In this document: positions 1-8,961 of the stretch, piece by piece
Position numbering within the stretch: the first letter of the stretch is position 1
Layout: each line of letters starts with the position of its first letter
Source: Sneathiella chungangensis
GTDB taxonomy: Bacteria > Pseudomonadota > Alphaproteobacteria > Sneathiellales > Sneathiellaceae
Direction of reading: 5' to 3'
Assembly (NCBI RefSeq): GCF_009882935.1
Contig: NZ_WTVA01000015.1
Coordinates: 1,097,209 to 1,161,208 of the forward strand
DNA: 64,000 nucleotides
Notes under the pieces: generated by a model
The model's database searches: none
What the model saw: the letters and a program-made list of their open reading frames with translations, nothing else
Told to the model about the DNA's origin: nothing
Program-made: the position numbers and the translations under genes

Positions 1-97
1 GGCCGTCATCCGGGCGTGAGCGGTCCTGAAGATAAACAGGCGTCACTGAAACCCGGATATTCTCCGTGATCTTGCTGTAGGCGCCAGCGATCCCCAT
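1..97 (-). CDS. apaG: ApaG N-terminus (partial, runs off the window)
   Basis: The minus strand reads from an ATG at 97 into the start of the window, giving about 32 residues with the stretch SKITENIRVSVTPVYLQDRS, which matches the N-terminus of ApaG (DUF525, beta-sandwich protein linked to magnesium/cobalt phenotypes and phosphatase neighbourhoods). It lies downstream of metZ on the same strand, with about 130 bases between them. A metZ-apaG neighbourhood is familiar in alphaproteobacteria. Only the N-terminus is present, so function cannot be tested further here. Confidence 0.75.
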   Translation of the reverse strand, partial: MGIAGAYSKITENIRVSVTPVYLQDRSRPDDG

Positions 98-227
98 GTG
101 AAACTCCGTCCTTATGCCCGATTGGCTCCGTTCCCTTGAATATTGCGCCATAGGGACGCTTTGTCCAGTAAATCGGTAAACCGGCCCTGCCGGGGGCGGC
201 GCCTTGTGGTCACCGCCGTATCCCGAT

Positions 228-1445
228 TTAGGCGTTCTGACGGCTCAGCGCGTAACCCAGATCCTCGATCAGGTCATCGACATCCTCGAGCCCGACCGAC
301 ATCCGAACCATGCTCTCGGTAATGCCGAGTTCCTGCTTGGTTGCGTCATCGACGCTTGAATGGGTCGTTGTCGTCGGATGGGTAATCAACGACTTGGCAT
401 CGCCGAGATTGTTGCTGATGTCGATCAGCGACAGGCGGTTGAGGAACGCAAAGGCGTCACCTTGATTGTCGGCGACCTCGAAGGTCACAAGCGTGCCGCC
501 GTGCGACATTTGCCGCTTGGCGAGGGCATGCTGCGGATGATTTTCCTGCCCCGGATAAATGACCCGTTTTACCGCCGGATGGCCATCAAGAAACGCGGCG
601 ATCTTCTCCGCGTTGTCGCATTGCTTCTCGACGCGAAGCTTCAGCGTTTCAAGACCTTTCAGAAGGTTCCATGCATTGAACGGGCTGAGCGCCGGACCGG
701 TATGCTTGAGATAGGGCGCGAGGGTATCCTCGACATATTCTTCGGAGCCAAGGACGATCCCGCCAAGACAGCGGCCCTGCCCGTCGATATGTTTGGTCGC
801 GGAATAGACGACGATATCCGCCCCGAGCATGATGGGTTGCTGCAGGATAGGCGTTGCGAAAACATTGTCGACAATGACCTTGGCGCCGACTTTATGGGCA
901 AGCTCGGAAATGGCGGCAATGTCCATGACCTCAAGCGCCGGATTGGAGGGCGTTTCAAAAAAGACGCAGGTCGTCTTTTCATTAATCGCGTTCTTCCATT
1001 GATCAATATCCGTTCCGTCTATCAGCGAAATATTGACGCCGAATCGCGGCAAAATCGTCTGGATAATATAGAGGCAGGAGCCAAAAAGGGCCTTCGGCGC
1101 CACCACATGATCCTCGGCCTTGACCAGAGACATGAGCGCACCGTTCACCGCCGCCATGCCGCTCGCGGTGGCGCGCGCGGCCTCCGCTCCCTCTTCCAGC
1201 AGGATCATCCGGTCCTCGAACATGGAAAGGGTCGGATTGGCGTAACGGGAGTAGATAAATCCCTCGTTCTCGCCCTTGAAGCGTCCCGCCGCCTGTTCGG
1301 CGCTGTCGTAAACGAAGCCGGAATTCATAAAAATGGCTTCGCTGGTTTCTTTAAACTGGGAGCGTTTGGTGCCACCGCGCACTAGTTTTGTCGCGGTTCT
1401 GCAATCACTGATGCGCGTGGGCGCTATCTCTTTTTTGTCTGTCAT
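228..1445 (-). CDS. metZ: O-succinylhomoserine sulfhydrylase
   Basis: PLP enzyme of the Cys/Met metabolism family (about 405 residues) that would convert O-succinylhomoserine plus sulfide to homocysteine in the cytoplasm. The PLP lysine lies in YSATKHIDGQGRCLGG, the form typical of MetZ, and the C-terminal part carries the family stretch SLIDISNNLGDAKSLITHP. The frame extends 11 codons further upstream, but the ATG at 1445 is preferred: it is preceded by GAGGAAG at good spacing and follows the riboswitch terminator, whereas the upstream start lies inside the terminator hairpin. Expression should be switched off by S-adenosylmethionine through the upstream SAM-II element. Confidence 0.93.
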   Translation of the reverse strand: MTDKKEIAPTRISDCRTATKLVRGGTKRSQFKETSEAIFMNSGFVYDSAEQAAGRFKGENEGFIYSRYANPTLSMFEDRMILLEEGAEAARATASGMAAVNGALMSLVKAEDHVVAPKALFGSCLYIIQTILPRFGVNISLIDGTDIDQWKNAINEKTTCVFFETPSNPALEVMDIAAISELAHKVGAKVIVDNVFATPILQQPIMLGADIVVYSATKHIDGQGRCLGGIVLGSEEYVEDTLAPYLKHTGPALSPFNAWNLLKGLETLKLRVEKQCDNAEKIAAFLDGHPAVKRVIYPGQENHPQHALAKRQMSHGGTLVTFEVADNQGDAFAFLNRLSLIDISNNLGDAKSLITHPTTTTHSSVDDATKQELGITESMVRMSVGLEDVDDLIEDLGYALSRQNA

Positions 1446-1461
1446 GTCTTCCTCGAGGCAT

Positions 1462-1489
1462 AAAAAAACCCCGACCATCGATCAGGGTT
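1462..1489 (-). terminator. Intrinsic terminator of the metZ riboswitch
   Basis: Read on the minus strand: AACCCTGA, a 7-base loop, TCGGGGTT, then a run of T. The 8-bp stem (one G-U pair) and U-tract lie between the SAM-II aptamer and the metZ ribosome-binding site. This position suggests transcriptional control of metZ, although SAM-II elements are often described as acting on translation. Confidence 0.8.
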
Positions 1490-1503
1490 CCTGCGAGCCC
1501 CGA

Positions 1504-1557
1504 CCTTTTAGCGTTTCTTTTAACGTGGCCGCAAGCCGGTCGGCACAAATCACCACG
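1504..1557 (-). promoter_or_regulatory. SAM-II riboswitch aptamer
   Basis: The minus strand carries the full SAM-II signature: P1 arms CGTGG and CCACG, the GGTGATTTG block, the ACCGGCTTGC loop segment, then ACGTTAAA and CGCTAAAAGG, which form the pseudoknot side. SAM-II riboswitches are established in alphaproteobacteria upstream of metA, metX and metZ-type genes. The aptamer begins where the mapped promoter predicts the transcript to start. Confidence 0.93.
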
Positions 1558-1563
1558 GAAAAA

Positions 1564-1592
1564 TCTTTAGCGAGACGGTTCTCGGCTGTCAA
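1564..1592 (-). promoter_or_regulatory. metZ promoter
   Basis: On the minus strand, TTGACA (1587-1592), a 17-base spacer and TAAAGA (1564-1569). The expected start site, about 7 bases downstream, falls near 1557, exactly at the first base of the SAM-II P1 stem. The -10 is imperfect, but the spacing and position fit well. Confidence 0.6.
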
Positions 1593-1641
1593 GAATTTCT
1601 ATTGCGGAAAAACGCGTCTTTCTGTAGTTACAAGAGACATC

Positions 1642-1715
1642 GCGGGCGTAGCTCAATGGCAGAGCAGAAGCTTCCCAAGCTTACGACGAGGGTTCGATTC
1701 CCTTCGCCCGCTCCA
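1642..1715 (+). tRNA. tRNA-Gly (anticodon CCC)
   Basis: Cloverleaf: acceptor arms GCGGGCG/CGCCCGC, D-arm GCTC..GAGC, anticodon loop TTCCCAA (anticodon CCC), T-arm with TTCGATT and an encoded CCA end. The outermost anticodon-stem pair is a G/A mismatch. Confidence 0.93.
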
Positions 1716-1727
1716 GCTTTCTTCCGC

Positions 1728-3116
1728 TTACTCCCCTACCATATCCTCGGGCCGGACCCAGTCGTCGAATTGGTCTTCGGTGAGGAGGTTCAGCGCAAGG
1801 GCGGCCTCTTTCAGGCTGCTGTTGTCCGCATAGGCTTTCTTGGCGATTTTTGCCGCCTTGTCATAGCCGATATGCGGATTGAGCGCGGTCACCAGCATCA
1901 GCGATTGCGCCATCAATTCCCTGATCCGCCCTTCATTGGCTTCAATCCCGACGACACAGTTGTCGGTGAAGCTGCGAAGCGCATCCCCCAGCAGCCGTAT
2001 CGATTGCAGGACGTTATAAATGATCACCGGCTTGAAAGCGTTCAGCTCGAAATGACCGGTTGAACCGGCGATGGTGACCGTGACGTGATTCCCCATGACC
2101 TGGGCGCAGACTTGCGTCACCGCCTCGCACTGGGTCGGATTGACCTTGCCCGGCATGATGGAGGAGCCGGGCTCGTTCGCCGGCAGGATCAGCTCGCCAA
2201 GGCCGCTTCTCGGGCCACTCGCGAGGAAGCGGATGTCGTTGGCGATTTTCATCGAACTTGTCGCGATGACATTTAGAACGCCGGAAAGCTCGACCAGCGC
2301 GTCATGAGCCGCAATTGCCTCGAACTTGTTTGCCGCGCTGGAAAACGGCAGCCCGGTAAGGTCGGAGACAGTGGTAACGAAAAGGTCTGCAAATCCGGGC
2401 GCGGCGTTGAGGCCGGTCCCGACCGCCGTGCCCCCCTGCGCGAGTTCCATGACGCGCGGAAGGACGTCCCTTAGCCGCTCCATCGCAAGTTCGACCTGAC
2501 GCATATAGCCTGAAAATTCCTGGCCGAGCGTGATTGGCACGGCATCCTGCGTATGCGTCCGGCCGATCTTGACGATATCCTTGAACGTCGCCGATTTCTC
2601 CGACAGTGCCTGATAAAGGTGATTGAGCGCCGGGAGAAGATGGTGGGTCACCTGCTCGGCGGCGGCAATGGACATGGCGGTCGGAAAACTGTCATTGGAG
2701 CTTTGGCCCATATTGACATGATCGTTGGGGTGAACCGGGCTCTTGCTGCCGAGCGGCGAGCCGAGGATTTCATTGGCGCGGTTGGCGATGACCTCGTTGG
2801 TGTTCATGTTGCTCTGGGTGCCCGAGCCCGTCTGCCAGATCACCAGCGGGAAATGGTCGAGAAGGTCGCCATTGATCACCTCGTCCGCCGCCAGAACGAT
2901 GGCATCGGCGAGGCGGGACTCGAGCCGGCCGAGGCTCTGATTACTGAGCGCCGCCGCCTTTTTCTGAGTCCCGAGAGCCCGGATGAGCGGCACGGGCAGA
3001 TGCTCGGTGCCGATCCTGAAATTTTCAAATGACCGTTCCGTTTGCGCCCCCCAGTAACGATCTGCAGGAACAGAGACATCTCCCATGGTGTCGGTTTCCG
3101 TGCGCATTGCGGGCAT
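1728..3116 (-). CDS. fumC: Class II fumarate hydratase
   Basis: 462-residue fumarase C: reversible hydration of fumarate to malate in the TCA cycle, homotetrameric, cofactor-free. The family signature [16 protein letters not shown], containing the catalytic loop, is present, as are [14 protein letters not shown] and the [14 protein letters not shown] segment that binds substrate. Length matches the family. The ATG at 3116 is preceded by AAGGAG. It ends 13 bases from the tRNA-Gly gene on the opposite strand, with no obvious terminator between. Confidence 0.96.
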   Translation of the reverse strand: MPAMRTETDTMGDVSVPADRYWGAQTERSFENFRIGTEHLPVPLIRALGTQKKAAALSNQSLGRLESRLADAIVLAADEVINGDLLDHFPLVIWQTGSGTQSNMNTNEVIANRANEILGSPLGSKSPVHPNDHVNMGQSSNDSFPTAMSIAAAEQVTHHLLPALNHLYQALSEKSATFKDIVKIGRTHTQDAVPITLGQEFSGYMRQVELAMERLRDVLPRVMELAQGGTAVGTGLNAAPGFADLFVTTVSDLTGLPFSSAANKFEAIAAHDALVELSGVLNVIATSSMKIANDIRFLASGPRSGLGELILPANEPGSSIMPGKVNPTQCEAVTQVCAQVMGNHVTVTIAGSTGHFELNAFKPVIIYNVLQSIRLLGDALRSFTDNCVVGIEANEGRIRELMAQSLMLVTALNPHIGYDKAAKIAKKAYADNSSLKEAALALNLLTEDQFDDWVRPEDMVGE

Positions 3117-3160
3117 GTGTAATCTCCTTTTGAAACTTCAGAATGTCCAGCTATGTGGTA

Positions 3161-3334
3161 TTACACCATCGCATATACAAGCAATGCCTGCAAACCGAGA
3201 TAGATGGCAATAGCGATCAGGAACAGATTAAGCGTGCGGTCGGCCACCTTGCCCATTTCCTTCAGCTTTTTCGCAAAAAGAATACGCGCGATGAACAGGA
3301 TGACGAAAGCGACGGAAAGTATTTTCAGGATCAT
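3161..3334 (-). CDS. 57-residue two-helix membrane protein coupled to the GGDEF gene
   Basis: Small gene whose ATG overlaps the TGA of the upstream diguanylate cyclase (ATGA), indicating translational coupling. The product has two hydrophobic segments (about residues 4-20 and 38-56, the first containing ILSVAFVILFIARILF) separated by a short charged loop with KKLKEMGKVADR. I recognise no family. The tight overlap suggests it is made in fixed ratio with the cyclase, perhaps as a membrane partner, but that is inference. Confidence 0.6.
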   Translation of the reverse strand: MILKILSVAFVILFIARILFAKKLKEMGKVADRTLNLFLIAIAIYLGLQALLVYAMV

Positions 3335-4533
3335 TCCGCGGCCGCCAGATCATCGCCACTGTTTGCGTCCGCATCGGTTTCCTCCGCCGGGATATAGACG
3401 GAAATATCGTTGCCGCCGCGGGATTTTACCTCATACATCTGATTGTCGGCAATATCGACCAGCGCCGTCCAGTCGCCGACATTGGCGCTTTGCCGGTCGA
3501 CGATGCCGAAACTTGCCGTGACCATCTTGCCGTCGGGCCGGGTGCCGAGACCGATGTTGCGCAGCCGGCGAACGGATTTCAGCGCGCCTTCGGCATCTGT
3601 ATTGGGCAGAAGAATGACAAACTCCTCCCCGCCCCAGCGGATCAACACATCGGATCCGCGGGCGTTGCGGCGGATATTCGACGCCGCCCCGGCAAGCACC
3701 CGATCCCCCGCCTCGTGGCCATATTTGTCGTTGATCGATTTAAACCTGTCGAGATCGACGAAGACGATGGAGAAGGGCGTATTCTGCCGCTTGGAAATTT
3801 TAAACTGAACATCGATGATTTCCTCGCCACTGTTACGGCTATAGCAATGGGTGAGGGCGTCGATGGACGCCTGATCGATGAGAAGCGACATATAAAGCAG
3901 CTGGCTGATCGCCGCAAAGGTGCAAAGCCCACCGGTAACCGTCAGCGTCAGGAGAAGGCCCAGCCTTTGATGCGGATCGGCATTCTCCGGCATCAGGATG
4001 AGGACCAGCATCTGGATCACGAAGAGCAGGACGAGGGTAAGCACGGATTCCTTGACCGTAAGCGGGAAAACCGCGATGCAGGCAATGATCAGGAAGGGAA
4101 ACAGCACATACCCGGCGGCGGCGAGGCTGGTCACCTCAAAGACATCCGAAACATCCAGCAGGGGCTGATACATGGTCTGGAATGTCAACAGAATGGCAAA
4201 AAAGATGCCGAGCGCCCGATAGGCGTCCCGCAGCGTTTCCCCGCCGCTGATCCCGAAGAACAGGGCGAGAAAGAGGGCCGCCATCAGGATGCGCGTAATG
4301 CCGAGGGTGACATAGCTTTCGACATCGAATGTCGCCATGTCGAGCAGGATCCCGAGGGGAAAGGCGAAGACGCATATAAGGCTTAGGAAACGGACCCGCG
4401 AGATGATGACGCGCGCGCGGCGGCGGCGGAGAAGGGGAGAATGGCTCTGGTTTGAAAAAAGACGCTCCAGCCCCTCGACCGACAGTGACTGGCGGCCGCC
4501 CCCCGAAAAAACGTCATACAAATAAACCAGCAC
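3331..4533 (-). CDS. Membrane-bound diguanylate cyclase (GGDEF)
   Basis: 400-residue protein with about six hydrophobic segments in residues 45-220 and a C-terminal GGDEF domain from about residue 225. The active site reads IRWGGEEFVILLPN (GGEEF variant, expected active) and is preceded by RGSD five residues upstream, the RxxD inhibitory site for product feedback. It would make cyclic di-GMP from GTP. No EAL domain or recognisable periplasmic sensor domain is seen, so the signal may be sensed within the membrane. The C-terminus is acidic and variable. It overlaps the small membrane protein downstream by 4 bases. Confidence 0.9.
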   Translation of the reverse strand: MLVYLYDVFSGGGRQSLSVEGLERLFSNQSHSPLLRRRRARVIISRVRFLSLICVFAFPLGILLDMATFDVESYVTLGITRILMAALFLALFFGISGGETLRDAYRALGIFFAILLTFQTMYQPLLDVSDVFEVTSLAAAGYVLFPFLIIACIAVFPLTVKESVLTLVLLFVIQMLVLILMPENADPHQRLGLLLTLTVTGGLCTFAAISQLLYMSLLIDQASIDALTHCYSRNSGEEIIDVQFKISKRQNTPFSIVFVDLDRFKSINDKYGHEAGDRVLAGAASNIRRNARGSDVLIRWGGEEFVILLPNTDAEGALKSVRRLRNIGLGTRPDGKMVTASFGIVDRQSANVGDWTALVDIADNQMYEVKSRGGNDISVYIPAEETDADANSGDDLAAAE

Positions 4534-4634
4534 TGGATGCCTTCCCCCGACGCGGCAGATCCGATGCCCCTTTCATAACAAATAAACGCGGGGATAGGTA
4601 ATTTTTTCGGCCGCCTGAAGGGGTGCGATACAGA

Positions 4635-5405
4635 TTACCGCGGGCGGTTCAGGAACTTTTCCATCATCCGCTGCGGCTCGTCACTCTCGTAGGAGCGGGA
4701 GAAGGCATCGATACCGAGCTGGATACCATCGCGTAGTGAATTGTTTTCCCAGTCATTGCAAAGCTGTTTCTGGATGGCCATTGCGGTGCGCCCGCCCTCG
4801 AGAATTTCATCCACCGCCTTCTCGACCTCCGCATCAAGCGCGTCATCCTCGGCAAGGCGCTGGACAAGACCGGCATCAAATGCTTCCTGCGCGCTGAGGC
4901 TCCGACCGGTCAGCACCAGATCGCGCGCAAGATTGAAACCGAGGATCCGTGGCAGGAGGGCGGCGTCGATAACCGAGGGGATGCCGACACGCACTTCCGG
5001 CATGGAAAATTGCGCGGATTTGCAGGCGATAACCAGATCGCAGGCCGCCGCAAGCTCCATTCCGGCACCGAGGGAGAATCCGTTCACCCGCGCGATGACC
5101 GGCGCATGAAAAAACCGCGCCCGGCGGCAGGCGTGATGCATATTGGTGATGAAGGTACGCGCCGTCGCCGGGTCAAGGCCGACCATTTCGGAGATGTCGG
5201 CGCCGCCCACAAAGCTTTTCTCGCCGGCCCCGGTTAGCACCAGAACGGCAATATCCTTGTCGTCATCGAGGCTCGCGAGCGTATCGTTGAGTTCCCCAAT
5301 AACCCTGGAATTCAGGGTGTTGAGCTTGCGCTGATTATCGATTGCGACACGTGCTACCTTGCCTTCCGGCCTTTCTTCCAGTACCGTCCTGACAAAATTG
5401 GCCAT
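4635..5405 (-). CDS. Enoyl-CoA hydratase/isomerase family protein
   Basis: 256-residue crotonase-fold protein. The oxyanion-hole segments SFVGGADISEM and GFSLGAGMELAAACDLVIA are present, and both acidic residues used by true hydratases appear to be kept (GMELA and MPEVRVGIPS). It probably hydrates a 2-enoyl-CoA in fatty-acid or amino-acid breakdown; the substrate cannot be told. It is monocistronic and divergent from the Nfu gene about 100 bases away. Confidence 0.9.
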   Translation of the reverse strand: MANFVRTVLEERPEGKVARVAIDNQRKLNTLNSRVIGELNDTLASLDDDKDIAVLVLTGAGEKSFVGGADISEMVGLDPATARTFITNMHHACRRARFFHAPVIARVNGFSLGAGMELAAACDLVIACKSAQFSMPEVRVGIPSVIDAALLPRILGFNLARDLVLTGRSLSAQEAFDAGLVQRLAEDDALDAEVEKAVDEILEGGRTAMAIQKQLCNDWENNSLRDGIQLGIDAFSRSYESDEPQRMMEKFLNRPR

Positions 5406-5508
5406 TGTTTTCTCCGTTATTATTATTAATTTACAGCTATATGGATGCCGCCTTTATGGCAGCAACACGATGTTCCGTCATCCCTTAAGTGGCAACAGAG
5501 ACAAAAAG

Positions 5509-6324
5509 ATGTTTATTCAGACGAAGCCAGGCGAAAATGCTACCGAGCTCGAATTTTTTCCCGCCGAGAAGGTCTATGAAAATGGACCGCTCGCGATTGC
5601 GCGTGAGGAGGCCGACAAAAAGTCGCCGCTGGCGGCGCGCCTTTACGGGATCGAGGGCGTATCGGCCGTGACGCTGACGGCCGACAGCATTATTGTCGCC
5701 AAGGCGGATACGCGAGACTGGGCGTCGCTTCGGACGGAAATCTTCGGCGCCATCGTCGCGCATTTCCAAAGTGGCGATGATACGATGACCGATGCCGGCG
5801 ATGCCCCCGGTGAGTTCGATGCCGAGATAATCGACCAGATCAAGGATTTGCTGTCGACCCGGATCGTTCCGGCGGTCACGCAATCGGGCGGCGATGTCGC
5901 TTTTCACAGCTACAAGAACGGCAAGCTTTACCTGAAGTTCCAGGGTCCGGCCTTCTCCATGCTGACCGGCATTCAGAATATGCTGCGCCATTATATTCCG
6001 GAAATCACCGCCGTTCTTGACTACCGCGAAGCGCTGCCGAAGCCGGGGCTTAAAACGCCGGAAGGAGTCGCCATCCGCAAGCTGCTGGAGGAAAAGATCA
6101 ATCCGTCCATTGCCGCGCATGGCGGGCGCATCACGCTGGTCGACCTGCAGAAGGATCGCGCCTATGTCCGGCTGGACGGCGGATGCCAGGGTTGCGGCAT
6201 GGCCGATGTGACGTTGAAGCAGGGGGTTGCCGTCGAAATTCAGAACCTCGTTCCCTCAATCACCGAGGTTCTGGACGTGACCGACCATGCCGACGGCACC
6301 AACCCCTATTATCAGCCGGCGTGA
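5509..6324 (+). CDS. Nfu-type Fe-S carrier with duplicated NifU domain
   Basis: 271 residues from the ATG at 5509, chosen because FIQTKPGENATELEFFPAEK is the standard Nfu N-terminal domain; an upstream extension of 50 codons has no Nfu character. Order: Nfu_N (about 1-90), a NifU-like domain (about 105-170) in which the usual CxxC region is replaced by FQGPAFSML and is shorter, then a second NifU domain (about 185-265) with DGGCQGCGMADVTLKQG and an ending, NPYYQPA, resembling the tail of E. coli NfuA. It should deliver [4Fe-4S] clusters to target enzymes, with the last domain as the only cluster binder. Usual alphaproteobacterial Nfu proteins are near 185 residues. Confidence 0.85.
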   Translation: MFIQTKPGENATELEFFPAEKVYENGPLAIAREEADKKSPLAARLYGIEGVSAVTLTADSIIVAKADTRDWASLRTEIFGAIVAHFQSGDDTMTDAGDAPGEFDAEIIDQIKDLLSTRIVPAVTQSGGDVAFHSYKNGKLYLKFQGPAFSMLTGIQNMLRHYIPEITAVLDYREALPKPGLKTPEGVAIRKLLEEKINPSIAAHGGRITLVDLQKDRAYVRLDGGCQGCGMADVTLKQGVAVEIQNLVPSITEVLDVTDHADGTNPYYQPA

Positions 6325-6333
6325 TAAAGCGGA

Positions 6334-8142
6334 TCAATCCAGACGGTAGATCGTGACGGGATCATGCCGGCCCTTCAGCCGGTAATCCCCGATCCTTTCC
6401 GCCTTTACATCGGTGGTGGCCTCGAAGGTGGCATCGGTCACGAGTATCAGGACGTCATCGGTCTGATCGGGGGAGAGTGTTTTGCCATACTGCTCCATCC
6501 GCTGGGCGATATTCACCGTGTCGCCGACAACGGTGTAGTTGAGCCGGCCCGCCGATCCGATATTGCCGACGACCAGCGGTCCGGTATGAATTCCGATGCG
6601 CATATGCACATCGCCAAGGCCCTGTTTTCTGCGCTCTTCATTGTCCGCGATAATGGCTTTTTTGATGGCGAGACCGGCGCGGCAGGCGCGGGCGGCGTGG
6701 TCCGGCTGATGATCCGGCGCGCCCCAGAACGCCATTACGGCATCGCCGATGAATTTGTCGACAGTGCCGCCCTCCGCCTCTATGCAGCTTGTCACGAGTT
6801 CGAAATGGTGATTGAGGAAGTCGGCGACGTCTTCCGACGACATGCTCTCGGCCTGCGGCGTAAATCCGGCGATATCCGTGAACATCACCGTCACGACGCG
6901 CTCTTCTGACCTCGCCTCCCCGCTTTCCATCAGCTTGCGGACAAGGGACTTTGGCACGTAGGTCTCGAACCAGGTGAGTCCGCGCAGCATGCGATTATAG
7001 GCGTTATTCGCTTCATCGACCTCGGTAAACCGGCTGCGGGGGAGAGATTTGACGGTGCTGAAATCGAGCTGTGAGATCTGCCGGGATGCGGCGGATAAGG
7101 CAAGCACGGGGCGGGAAATGCGCCGCCCGATCACAATTGCGACGACAGCGCTGAGCAGCATGATACCGAGTCCCGCAAATCCGGCGATCATCAGCCGGCG
7201 CAGCTCGACCGCGACATCGTCATTGAGAATGTAATAGCCAATCGTGAAGGGCCGATCGGCATATCCCTCCAGGTCCTTATAGACGAAGATATATCCCTTT
7301 CCACCCACCTCCAGGTAATGGCTGTTGAAAGTCGCGTCATCGCCCAGCAATTCGAGCTTTTCCCCGTTCTTCGACCAGATGTTCCGCAATACGGGATCGT
7401 CTATTTCTTCGAGCTTCGGAATGACATTATCCATGCTGAGGCCCGTATCCGGTTTGTCGATGCCCTCCTGCGTCAGAACGCGGCCTGTTCCATAGAGAAT
7501 AAAGCGTTTGCCGTTGGTCAGCAGGGGACCCGCATTCATCCTGGCATTGACGATTGTTGCCGGGACAGTCGCAATCAGCGCGCCGATAAATTCACCATCC
7601 CGGATAACCGGCTCTCTATAATTGAGGACTGTCTCCGCCAGCGTCGAAACATAGACAAGCGGGCCCCAGCTCCCGTCCTTGCGGCCGGAAATATCGGCAA
7701 GGCCCCGCCTTGCAACCGGATCGTTGCTTTCATCAAGGGTAATCACCCGGCGGCTTGTGCGGTTGGCGGCGGTCACCTGAAAATTGGGGGCAACGAAAGT
7801 GAGAGAGGAAATCTGCGGCGTTCCGGCGAGGGCGCCCAGAAGAAAGTCGGAGAGCTGATCCCTGTCGTCGATTTTCAGCTGGCCCGATGTGATCAACCGC
7901 GAGATATAGGTTGTCTGAAAAGCCGCCGGATCCAGAAGGTCACGAAGGTCGTATTCCGTTGTCTTCATCGCCGCTTCGGCCTTGTCCGTCAGGAGGTCGC
8001 GCGTATTGCGAAGGCCTGATACAAGGCTTATACCGAGGACAATAACGACCGTGATGACAACCAGCGTACCGAAGCTGACGGCGAGGACCGTCGCGATCGG
8101 CAAGGATTTCATCGGTTTATCCGGTGAGGTCGAAATCGGCAT
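6334..8142 (-). CDS. Class III adenylate/guanylate cyclase with Cache-like sensor and HAMP
   Basis: About 600 residues: an N-terminal membrane helix (SFGTLVVITVVIVLGISL), a large extracytoplasmic region resembling a dCache sensor (ending near YGYYILNDD-type sequence), a second helix (IAGFAGLGIMLLSAVVAIV), HAMP and a C-terminal class III catalytic domain. Metal-binding aspartates are visible in VMFTDIAGFTPQAE and KFIGDAVMAFWGAPD; the transition-state region reads LNYTVVGDTVNIAQRM. It likely makes cAMP in response to a periplasmic ligand. The start is uncertain: ATG at 8142 has AGGAG very close upstream, and a TTG at 8193 is possible. Divergent from the membrane gene at 8249. Confidence 0.87.
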   Translation of the reverse strand: MPISTSPDKPMKSLPIATVLAVSFGTLVVITVVIVLGISLVSGLRNTRDLLTDKAEAAMKTTEYDLRDLLDPAAFQTTYISRLITSGQLKIDDRDQLSDFLLGALAGTPQISSLTFVAPNFQVTAANRTSRRVITLDESNDPVARRGLADISGRKDGSWGPLVYVSTLAETVLNYREPVIRDGEFIGALIATVPATIVNARMNAGPLLTNGKRFILYGTGRVLTQEGIDKPDTGLSMDNVIPKLEEIDDPVLRNIWSKNGEKLELLGDDATFNSHYLEVGGKGYIFVYKDLEGYADRPFTIGYYILNDDVAVELRRLMIAGFAGLGIMLLSAVVAIVIGRRISRPVLALSAASRQISQLDFSTVKSLPRSRFTEVDEANNAYNRMLRGLTWFETYVPKSLVRKLMESGEARSEERVVTVMFTDIAGFTPQAESMSSEDVADFLNHHFELVTSCIEAEGGTVDKFIGDAVMAFWGAPDHQPDHAARACRAGLAIKKAIIADNEERRKQGLGDVHMRIGIHTGPLVVGNIGSAGRLNYTVVGDTVNIAQRMEQYGKTLSPDQTDDVLILVTDATFEATTDVKAERIGDYRLKGRHDPVTIYRLD

Positions 8143-8248
8143 ACTCCTGAAAAGCGAATATTCTGCCTTAGCATGAGACGTGACGGCGTTCAAAGCCTAA
8201 CCTGCGCCCTTTAGTAGACAAAATTCCGTAAGTCGGTATACTCGCGCC

Positions 8249-8836
8249 ATGAATCTGGTCGTTGCGTTCGAAGCAATTTTGGTGGTTTGTTGCCTGATTT
8301 CCCTGAATCTGGCGCGCCAGGCCTTTTTTCCAGCCAGTCTTTTCTGGGCTTTCGGTATTATAACCATTGGCATTACGGCGACCCTGGGCGGCTTCAAGTT
8401 CGCCGGTTACAGTGGTGTCGAGACATATCACACGACAGCCAAATATTTTTCCGGATCGATCGGAATCGCTGCCTTGACCCTTGGCGCCGTCGCGGGCCTG
8501 TTCGCGAATTTCTTCATCCGATTTTACTGGTGGATATTGCTGCTTTTGATTGTCGTCCTGTGCGTGGCGATGCTACTGGGGCAGTGGCGGCTGTCCTCAA
8601 ATATCCAGATGGGGCTGGTGGGCGTCATATTGCTCGTCGGGCTGGTCCGGCTGATATCGTCGGGAATGTTGGCGGTATATCTTCTTCTGGCCGTCGGCTG
8701 CCTGCTGCTTTCCGATATTGCCGTCAAATGGCTTGCACTGAATAGCGGAATGGAAGAGGTCAATATCTATCACGTCCTGATATCGCTCGCCGTGGTCTCG
8801 TTCGGCCTGTCGGCATCGCGCGATAACTGGGAGTAA
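8249..8836 (+). CDS. Hypothetical multi-pass membrane protein
   Basis: 195 residues, almost entirely hydrophobic, with about six predicted membrane helices (for example VVAFEAILVVCCLISLNLA and WWILLLLIVVLCVAMLLG). No catalytic motif and no family that I recognise. It is transcribed divergently from the cyclase gene with about 100 bases between, so a shared control region is possible. The ATG at 8249 is the first in frame. Confidence 0.65.
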   Translation: MNLVVAFEAILVVCCLISLNLARQAFFPASLFWAFGIITIGITATLGGFKFAGYSGVETYHTTAKYFSGSIGIAALTLGAVAGLFANFFIRFYWWILLLLIVVLCVAMLLGQWRLSSNIQMGLVGVILLVGLVRLISSGMLAVYLLLAVGCLLLSDIAVKWLALNSGMEEVNIYHVLISLAVVSFGLSASRDNWE

Positions 8837-8913
8837 AGATTTTCGTCATATTGCATGCCGCGCATTGCTTCTTTGAATATTCCCGCTATAACCGGCGCAT
8901 ATTATTTAGGAAA

Positions 8914-8933
8914 CCCGTCGTCTGATCGACGGG
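8914..8933 (+). other. Hairpin in the leader of the 71-residue gene
   Basis: CCCGTCG, six bases, CGACGGG: a perfect 7-bp stem, not followed by a T-run, about 28 bases upstream of the ATG at 8962. It could be a 5'-UTR structure or part of a weak terminator for the upstream gene. Confidence 0.4.
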
Positions 8934-8961
8934 GGATCAAACTTTAATGTAAAGAGGTGTC

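Noticed and set aside
360..1385. A 341-codon open frame on the plus strand opposite metZ
   Set aside because: Antisense shadow of metZ; no ribosome-binding site or family match.
5359..5508. N-terminal extension of the Nfu protein by 50 codons
   Set aside because: The Nfu domain begins at the ATG at 5509; upstream sequence is AT-rich intergenic and overlaps the start of the divergent hydratase gene.
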